Assembly (NCBI GenBank): GCA_011523385.1
Contig: WTGX01000025.1
Coordinates: forward strand, 142,994-206,993
Length of the DNA stretch: 64,000 nt
Source: Nitrospira sp.
Lineage (GTDB): Bacteria > Nitrospirota > Nitrospiria > Nitrospirales > UBA8639
Direction: 5' to 3'
Below are positions 62,401 through 64,000 of the stretch, in pieces. The translations under genes were made by a program, and so were the position numbers. How positions within the stretch are numbered: the stretch's first letter is position 1; every line of letters starts with the position of its first letter. Under the pieces are notes generated by a model. It did no database searches. It saw only the letters and a program-made list of their open reading frames with translations, and was not told the origin of the DNA.

Positions 62401-64000
62401 AAATCGATATAGCGGTGACGGACAACGACCAGACGGGGATTGTGCTCTCTTCGTCATCCCTCTCGATCACGGAAGGCGGCTCAGCCAGCTACACGGTCCG
62501 GTTGGCGACGCAGCCGACGGACGATGTGTCGGTCATCGTGAGCGATCATGCCGACACCGATCTCACGCCCGACAAGACGAACCTCGCATTCACCCCCATG
62601 AACTGGAACGACGTGCAGACGGTGACCGTGACGGCGGCGGCGGACGGCGACGCCGTCGACGACACCATCACCTTGAGGCACCGTGCCTTGGGCGGCGGCT
62701 ACAGCGCAGTGCAGAAAAACCTGGCGGTCACCATCGACGACACCACGACGGCCCCCACCGTCACCATCACCGGCGACTCCGCGGTGTCCGAGGGCACGGC
62801 GGCGAGCTTCACCGTGAGCGCGAACCCGACGCCGGCGGTGAACCTGACGGTCGATCTGACTGTCAACCAGAGCGGCGACTTCGCGACGTCCGGCGAAACG
62901 GGCAGCAAGACGGTCACGATCGACACGTCGGGTTCCGCGACCTACACCGTCCCCACGGTGAACGACGATATCGACGAGGTGGACGGCAGCGTGACGGTGA
63001 CGGTGGACGACGGCACCGGCTACACGGTCGGCAGCACGTCCTCGGCCACGGTCAATATCAACGACAACGACACCCGGGACCTGGTGCTGTCCCTGGCCTC
63101 GCTGACGGTGCCGGAGGGCGCCAGCGCCACCTACACGGTGAAGCTGGCGACCCAGCCGACGGGCCAGGTGACGGTCGCCATCGACTCGGACAACACGGAC
63201 GTGACCGTCAGCCCGGACTCGCTCACCTTCAATGCCAGCGGCAACAATCTCTGGAGCACGGCGCAGACGGTGTCGGTGTCGGCGGAGGAGGACAACAACA
63301 CCGCCGGCGAATCGGTGACGCTGACGCACACGACCGCGGGCGGGGACTACGGCTCCAACTCCGTGAGCAAGAGCCTCGCGGTCTCCGTCACCGACAACGA
63401 CATGGCGAATCTGGTGTTCTCGAAAGGCTCACTGACGGTGGCGGAGGGCTCGTCGACCGGCAGCTACACGGTCGAGCTGGCGACCCAGCCGACGGCTCAG
63501 GTGACGGTTGCCATCGACTCGAACAACCCGGACGTGACCGTCAGCCCGACCTCGCTCACCTTCAATGCCAGCGGCAACAATCTCTGGAGCACGGCGCAAA
63601 CGGTGTCGGTGTCGGCGACGGAGGACGACGACGGCGCAAACGACGGCGCGACGCTGACCCACACCGCCTCGGGCGGCGACTACAACGGCAAGATCGGGAC
63701 CGTCAATGTCACGGTCACCGACAATGACAGGAGTGGGAACGGTGGTGGGGGTGGGGATGGCGAGGACCCAACGCCAGTGGTGCCGGTGGTGGCCTTTGCC
63801 GCGACCGCCTCGAGCGCGGGGGAAGCCGCCGGCACCAGAACCATCACGGTCACCCTCCGCCCGGCGCCGTCCGTACCCCTCACGTTGCATTACACCCTCG
63901 CCGGAACAGCCACGCCAGGCACGGACTACACCATCCGTGGCGTGCCCCGTCGCACCGGGACCCTCCCGGTGCCCGCCAATCAGTCTTCCGTGACCATCCC
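59421..64000 (+). CDS. giant secreted beta-repeat (Calx-beta-like) surface protein, 3' end outside the window
   Basis: One frame is open to the window edge, at least 1,526 codons. After a signal peptide (GVLAAALVAALFLVAAGTAH, then SQS) come 13 repeats of about 105-110 residues (to about 63775). Most follow the scheme: VxEG.tasYtVrLatqP, then TVTVnI, then LTFnptnWn.pQTVTVtA, ED.D, vtLtHtasGGgY, VTDND. The unit at about 62756-63080 has a different, Calx-beta-like sequence. A GGGGGDGEDPTP linker (about 63735-63775) leads to VPVVAFAATASSAGEAAGTR and GTATPGTDYTI, a true Calx-beta domain. Such proteins bind calcium and act in adhesion or matrix. GTG 59421 is chosen because the signal peptide then begins near the N-terminus; ATG 59190 would add 77 Arg-rich residues. 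Minus-strand ORFs across it are shadows. Confidence 0.85.
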   Translation, partial: MQLRGEDWRFRGVLAAALVAALFLVAAGTAHSQSRNILVERSTVVIPEEAGGFHDLEVRLLGPDVTVTVTFGVAHTNIATVSPQSLTFSATGTRNDYTPWQTVRITAVPDNVYNRNGSRETTLTLQASGGNYAGASNVVRVIVPDDDATPLAPLLEGTSRTHKTCLPIRGDSPPVHLDLESSDSSVVRVSPTRLTWTTATSGDCRFFILTAVDNDALGDGKARITRRLHGGNYPLPVASPLDVTVQDNDSPRLLASASEVHLDEGGEAEYSMRLATAPTGEVTVNIAGHSSSDVSITPASLTFNTSTWEMPQTVTVTADHDTDTDDDKVTLVHSASGGGYNNVTADVDVVVTDDEEVKVIVSTGTLPVGEESSNTYTVVLGSQPSSTVTVTITGHSGSNLTPTPATLTFNPTGSNLWSTPQTVTVSASNDVNTNDETTTLTNTASGGGYNGKTGVVVVNEKDNDAPGLVFEVPSVTVTEGSTASYEVRLASEPSGTVTVNVSIAQAYVAAQVTPTTLTFMPANWDQTQTVTVSGVEDNNVRNEERLIHHQSSTTNYTFTSNFMKVSVKDNDTAGLVLSPDPLTIAEGGTASFTVRLTSQPSGSARVFLGGLAGTDVTFDKPNLLFTETTWNQPQTVVLSAGEDADTMNDTATLTLAVFGSNPYRNLSATLDVTVTDNDSGALMPALVLSEPALTLPEGGHGSYTLKLATQPTGTVTVNITGASSKLTLDESSLTFSTTNWNKPQPVTVTAGQDADATDDTVTLMHTASGANYGSVATANLAVSVKDEDAALIVSTPTLGVAEGDTGTFTVQLAGQPSGPVTVDIEGFADTVVTVDRTTLSFSPITWNQPQTVTVTAGEDDDTLQTLVYLDLQAAGGGYDRIRSRLTVFMPDNDAVALVKSTSRIRVMEGGNGSYTMRLSKAPSSTVTVTISGYSETDVTVNPTTLTFNPTGSNLWSTPRTVTVNASEDDDGVRDSVRLSHSPANGGYDSARIEEIDIAVTDNDQTGIVLSSSSLSITEGGSASYTVRLATQPTDDVSVIVSDHADTDLTPDKTNLAFTPMNWNDVQTVTVTAAADGDAVDDTITLRHRALGGGYSAVQKNLAVTIDDTTTAPTVTITGDSAVSEGTAASFTVSANPTPAVNLTVDLTVNQSGDFATSGETGSKTVTIDTSGSATYTVPTVNDDIDEVDGSVTVTVDDGTGYTVGSTSSATVNINDNDTRDLVLSLASLTVPEGASATYTVKLATQPTGQVTVAIDSDNTDVTVSPDSLTFNASGNNLWSTAQTVSVSAEEDNNTAGESVTLTHTTAGGDYGSNSVSKSLAVSVTDNDMANLVFSKGSLTVAEGSSTGSYTVELATQPTAQVTVAIDSNNPDVTVSPTSLTFNASGNNLWSTAQTVSVSATEDDDGANDGATLTHTASGGDYNGKIGTVNVTVTDNDRSGNGGGGGDGEDPTPVVPVVAFAATASSAGEAAGTRTITVTLRPAPSVPLTLHYTLAGTATPGTDYTIRGVPRRTGTLPVPANQSSVTI

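Noticed and set aside
59916..63890. Several long minus-strand ORFs (59916-60998, 61071-61520, 61626-62360, 62481-63329, 63429-63890) rich in Arg, His and Gly
   Set aside because: They are antisense shadows of the GC-rich repeat gene on the plus strand. Their own repeats only mirror it, and none has a credible start or family.

Overview
The window looks like a chromosomal segment of a Gram-negative bacterium, most probably a Nitrospirota (Nitrospira-like) genome. That placement is an inference. It rests on the gene content and order (hemA, hemC, a fused cobA/hemD, hemB, ribF, tilS, ftsH, folP, glmM and comEC on one strand), class I fumarase, paired mercuric-reductase-like flavoproteins, outer-membrane barrel proteins and lipoproteins. 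No 16S rRNA is present to confirm it. Genes are mostly GC-rich with short, AT-richer spacers that often hold palindromic repeats.

Region 1 (1-15 kb) holds housekeeping and envelope genes. A primary-type sigma factor follows a 58-codon zinc-ribbon gene. After it come ychF, a Sel1-repeat protein, a DUF2891 protein, class I fumarase, an RRM RNA-binding protein, and a secreted His-rich / outer-membrane transporter / cupredoxin-like cassette that suggests periplasmic metal (possibly copper) handling. A DUF1015 protein, an ICMT-like methyltransferase, a TPR lipoprotein and a second barrel protein complete it.

Region 2 (15-27.4 kb) has a DUF547 / glycosyltransferase-2 / GT-C operon on the minus strand, a redox cluster (MerA-like flavoprotein, TVP38 membrane protein, second MerA-like flavoprotein, peroxiredoxin-like protein), a bacterioferritin with an altered ferroxidase ligand, and a 1223-residue DUF255 protein fused to an aldo/keto reductase.

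Region 3 (27.4-47.9 kb) is a long, conserved, mostly minus-strand block: comEC, glmM, folP, ftsH, tilS, ribF, hemB, CBS-1, cobA/hemD, CBS-2, hemC, hemA and ccsA-like. Together the tetrapyrrole genes take glutamyl-tRNA to uroporphyrinogen III and precorrin-2. The second CBS gene seems to be a duplicate inserted at the end of hemC, with a copied hemC tail. An SDR gene, rsmI, a tusA-like gene, a secreted protein, tRNA-Leu(CAA), an Fe(2+)-trafficking-like protein and a YqgE protein follow.

Region 4 (47.9-55.3 kb) is an accessory island. It carries MazEF-like and Phd-VapC-like toxin-antitoxin pairs, a two-gene small-protein cassette, a remnant HTH antitoxin, a decayed membrane-protein gene broken by a REP-containing insertion, and a nuclease-methyltransferase restriction gene cut by one in-frame amber codon. 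GTAG-type REP hairpins are concentrated here.

Region 5 (55.3-64 kb) starts behind a 16-bp perfect AT-rich palindrome and a C10 tract. It contains a phosphoenolpyruvate mutase-nucleotidyltransferase fusion, an aldo/keto reductase and a secreted protein, which look like a small phosphonate-forming cassette without the usual decarboxylase. A very large secreted beta-repeat protein (at least about 1,500 residues, 13 repeats plus a Calx-beta-like domain) then runs off the right edge. It is the longest feature of the window and has no stop codon inside it.
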